Source: Anaeramoeba flamelloides (lineage: Eukaryota; Metamonada; Anaeramoebidae). From it: a DNA stretch of 64,000 nucleotides. The notes under the pieces are model-generated. The model did not search any database, had not been told where the DNA came from, and was given only the letters and a program-made list of their open reading frames with translations. Shown piece after piece: positions 61,221 to 64,000 of this stretch; within the stretch, counting starts at the first letter, position 1, and every line of letters starts with the position of its first letter. The translations under genes and the position numbers were made by a program. The DNA is taken from the NCBI GenBank assembly GCA_027625915.1, contig JANTQA010000040.1, positions 1,178,001 through 1,242,000 of the forward strand. The letters run 5' to 3'.

Positions 61221-63803
61221 AAAACAGAAGAGAAAAAAAATAAAAAATAAAAAATAAAAAATGAAAAGCGGAAAAAAAAGAAAACAAGATATAAAAATAG
61301 TAGTAGTATTGAGAAGATATATGTTTCTGTTGAGTTGAATGGCTTGCTATTTAGACATAGAATTTATTTTTTTTTTTCTTATAGCACACTGGGACATATT
61401 AGTCAGAAAATGTTCTATTGTGATTTCGTATATTTCTGTTGTTTTCATTTTTTTATTTAAGCAATTAAGTAAATTATACAAATTTTCATTACCACCATTT
61501 ATACAATACTGAAGTAGTCAAATCATTTATTTAAATAAATGAATTAAAATTTACATAAATATGAGAGTGGAATATATCTAAGTATAATATATTTTCATAC
61601 CAACAAAAAAATGAAAATCAAAAAAATGAAAAAAGTATTCAAGAAATAATAGATAAAAATCATTTATTTATTGATATTATCTGGAAAATTTTCGTATAAT
61701 TACTTCTTCTTTACTTGATTTTATTCTACATTCTGAATTGAAAAACTTTTATTGGGGAATTTTTGATAAATAATTTACTTTCTATTTCTGAAGAATTTCC
61801 AAAATGAATGTAAAAATGCTATTTTCATTTAATTTATCTAATTCTAGTTTGGGTTCGTAAAATAAGATATTAAATGAATTATCTTCCAGAAATAAAAATT
61901 TATTGGGTTAATACATTTGATTTGATAACTATTTATTTAATAATTAAATTGAAAACTCAAAACAATTCTAAATTCTGATTGATTTTTTTTCGAAAATTAG
62001 CTTTTCTTTTATTTTGGGCTAAATATTTTGTAACTATATTGTAATTTCAATAATTCAATCCCTTTACCTTGAACCTTGAATTATGATTACTTTTGAATTT
62101 TTATTCCTAATAATTCTCGTGATTTTTTTTTGAATTTTCAGGTTTTGTATTAACCTACATTATTATATCGCACTTTTGTTATCAAATCTTGTTGTAATTT
62201 TGAAATTAATAAATGAAAATCTTTCCTTCAAATATATAAAACTTTATTCTTGGAATTAGAAGTCTTTAAACTTTAAAATCTACATAAATGTTTAATATTG
62301 ATGCTTTTGAAGATTTAATTTAACCTATTCAGATTTAACTTTTTAATTAGAGTATATTTTGCCCTGTTGAATCTAACTGTTTTTATATCTTTTCGTACAA
62401 ATATTCCAGAAAATCATAAAAGTGAGATTATTGAACAATACATAATTGGATTTTTTAAGAATGATTAAAATGAGAAATTCTCATTTTAAAATTATTTTTC
62501 TTAAATTTAATTCAAAATTTAAAAATAGAAACCTAAAATAATAATATTCCATTATTTAATATTATAAATATTTAGAACCTCCCAAAGTAAATATTTTTTT
62601 AATTTCAAAGATAAAATCAATAATAATCAACTTATAAAACCAAAAAATAATTATTTTGGTTTCCCTTTTATAAAACAAGTTGTATTGACAATATATTACC
62701 AATAAATGAAAATAATCAATTTATTAATTATTTAAGTTTTTCGTTAAATCGAATTGTTTAGCTACTAATTGATATTTTGAGACAAATTCAAAAAAATACA
62801 TTTTTTAACTTTGAGGTTTTTAATATTAATAATTAAACCTTTAGATTTGTTTCATAATGTAGATTTTTTTCAAAAATTCTTGGGATTTTTTACTAATACA
62901 AATATCATTTTTAATAGATGAGATCAACAAATAGTAATACTTTTCTAATTGGAATTTCTAGAGACTTAAACTATGGCGAATTAATGTTTTTTTCAGTCAA
63001 TAACAACAATCTTTAATCTTTGGCTTCTAAATTGTAAACTCTAATCACTTAAAGATGTAAAAAATTCTTAATGTTATTTTCTCTACTATTAATTTCAAAA
63101 ATAGGTACAGATTTTTCATCAGAAATAAATTTGTTTATTGTTTTTTTTTTTTTTGAATAATAATGTATTTTACTAAAGTGTTTAAAAATAAGAATCAATA
63201 TAAATTAATAAACGAAAATATAGTATAATCATTTTATTATTTGAAAGACAAATGAAAAAATAAAATGATAAATTTGCCCCTTATTTTGAAATTTGGTTTA
63301 TATTTTTAATTTTATCAAACAATTAGTTTATTTTAGGAACATTTTTTTTGAGAACTCTAAGTTATACAATTGAAAACTACTGTACAACTACAAGAATAAA
63401 TAAAAATTTCATAATATTTTATTGAAGAGATAGCTCCTTGGTTTGTTATTTAAAAAAAATATCATTTTTGTTTCAAACATTCAAAAAGATTTTTTCAGTC
63501 CAAAATAAGTAATAATACATAATCTTTTGAGATCTTTTTCAAAAAACATAAAACCTTATTGAGAAACCAACAACCCCATTTGCTTTAAAGGAAGGAAACT
63601 CTAATCTTCTCAATTTTACTTCACAAGTAAAAGTAAAAAATAAAATTATAATTTGCAAATTCTCGATTTAATTCAAGACAAATTTTTGTAATCGATTAAA
63701 ACTTGATCAAAACATTTACAAAAAGTCCAATTGGCCTTCAGAGAAATGAGAAAAAAGAAATTAAACAAACACAAAAGAGAAAAACATTTTTTCGAAATTA
63801 CAA

Positions 63804-64000
63804 ATGAGCAAACGAGAATATTCACAGGATAATTCTGATTCTGAAGAACAAGAAAGCACTTCCTCAAATGAAACAGAGTCTACTTCTGAAAGTGACAGCT
63901 CTGATTCGTCATCTTCCAGTAGTGAAGAAAGCACCACAAGTTCGAGTAGCGAAGAGACAAGCGAAGAGAACAGCAGCTCAAGTGAGGATGAAGAAACAGA
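63804..64000 (+). CDS. N-terminus of a Ser/acidic-rich protein, cut by the window edge
   Basis: ATG at 63804 opens a frame that stays open to the last base (65 complete codons). It begins MSKREYSQDNSDSEEQEST and continues as Ser, Glu, Asp and Thr only, with mixed TCT/AGC/AGT/TCC codons. That points to selection on amino-acid content, not a DNA microsatellite. Composition is unlike the A/T-rich flanks. Such tails are common in nucleolar or chromatin proteins of the Srp40/NOPP140 type and in many protist proteins; no family can be assigned. It is partial at the 3' end. Confidence 0.72.
   Translation, partial: MSKREYSQDNSDSEEQESTSSNETESTSESDSSDSSSSSSEESTTSSSSEETSEENSSSSEDEET

Larger units (their letters stand above)
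60224..63803. other. Intergenic region with hairpin array and conserved block
   Basis: After the membrane-protein stop codon come A/T runs, a TTA trinucleotide run (60298-60330), the six-hairpin array, a moderately conserved stretch (60897-61063) and the 157 bp block. From about 61230 to 63800 there is A/T-rich sequence with no gene or repeat I can support. The start of the edge gene follows. Confidence 0.6.

Overview
The window is eukaryotic DNA from an AT-rich protist. Genes are broken by GT-AG introns, the standard code fits every frame, protein domains are eukaryotic (casein kinase 1, PX, RasGAP, RCC1/BTB, eEF1B-gamma, a Cys-rich multi-pass membrane protein), and coding sequence carries Asn, Asp, Lys and Ser low-complexity tracts. 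An RCC1-BTB protein, a CH+RasGAP protein and a beta-helix/Cys-rich/multi-TM protein together suggest a free-living amoeboid protist, possibly Anaeramoeba-like. That placement is inference. No rRNA, tRNA, CRISPR or virus-like element was recognised.

Layout. 2590-7193 (-): three-exon casein kinase 1 gene with a 2.4 kb intron. 12350-13133 (+): two-exon PX protein. 16826-17451 (+): 3' part of an EF-hand-like gene whose 5' exon was not found. 22740-28585 (+): large CH-RasGAP-PH-like protein with a long Asn tract. 33206-34093 (+): membrane-anchored SDR-like protein resembling 3-ketodihydrosphingosine reductase but without the catalytic motifs. 36876-38519 (-): RCC1/BTB protein. 45415-47575 (+): eEF1B-gamma, four exons, with the same box C/D snoRNA in two successive introns. 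52604-60223 (+): beta-helix/Cys-rich/multi-TM protein with a 3.4 kb first intron. 63804-64000 (+): 5' end of a Ser/acidic-rich protein leaving the window.

Space between genes, and the two longest introns, is a mosaic of non-autonomous repeats. They include TA-flanked mariner-like MITEs (three copies), a roughly 430 bp MITE with GTGAAAC-rich termini, two TTAA-flanked elements (one a foldback with arms near 180 bp), a pair of roughly 320 bp inverted-repeat elements, several diffuse families up to 1.9 kb, nested insertions, and arrays of tandem DNA hairpins. Two hairpin arrays lie downstream of large genes and are each followed by a nearly identical 157 bp block of unknown nature.

The strongest unusual signals are the twin snoRNAs in the elongation-factor gene, whose D' guide fits the large-subunit rRNA site methylated under yeast snR38; the hairpin arrays with their conserved 157 bp block; the RasGAP with lysine at the arginine-finger position; and the SDR pseudoenzyme. 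All exon joins were deduced by eye from frame, splice signals and family alignment.
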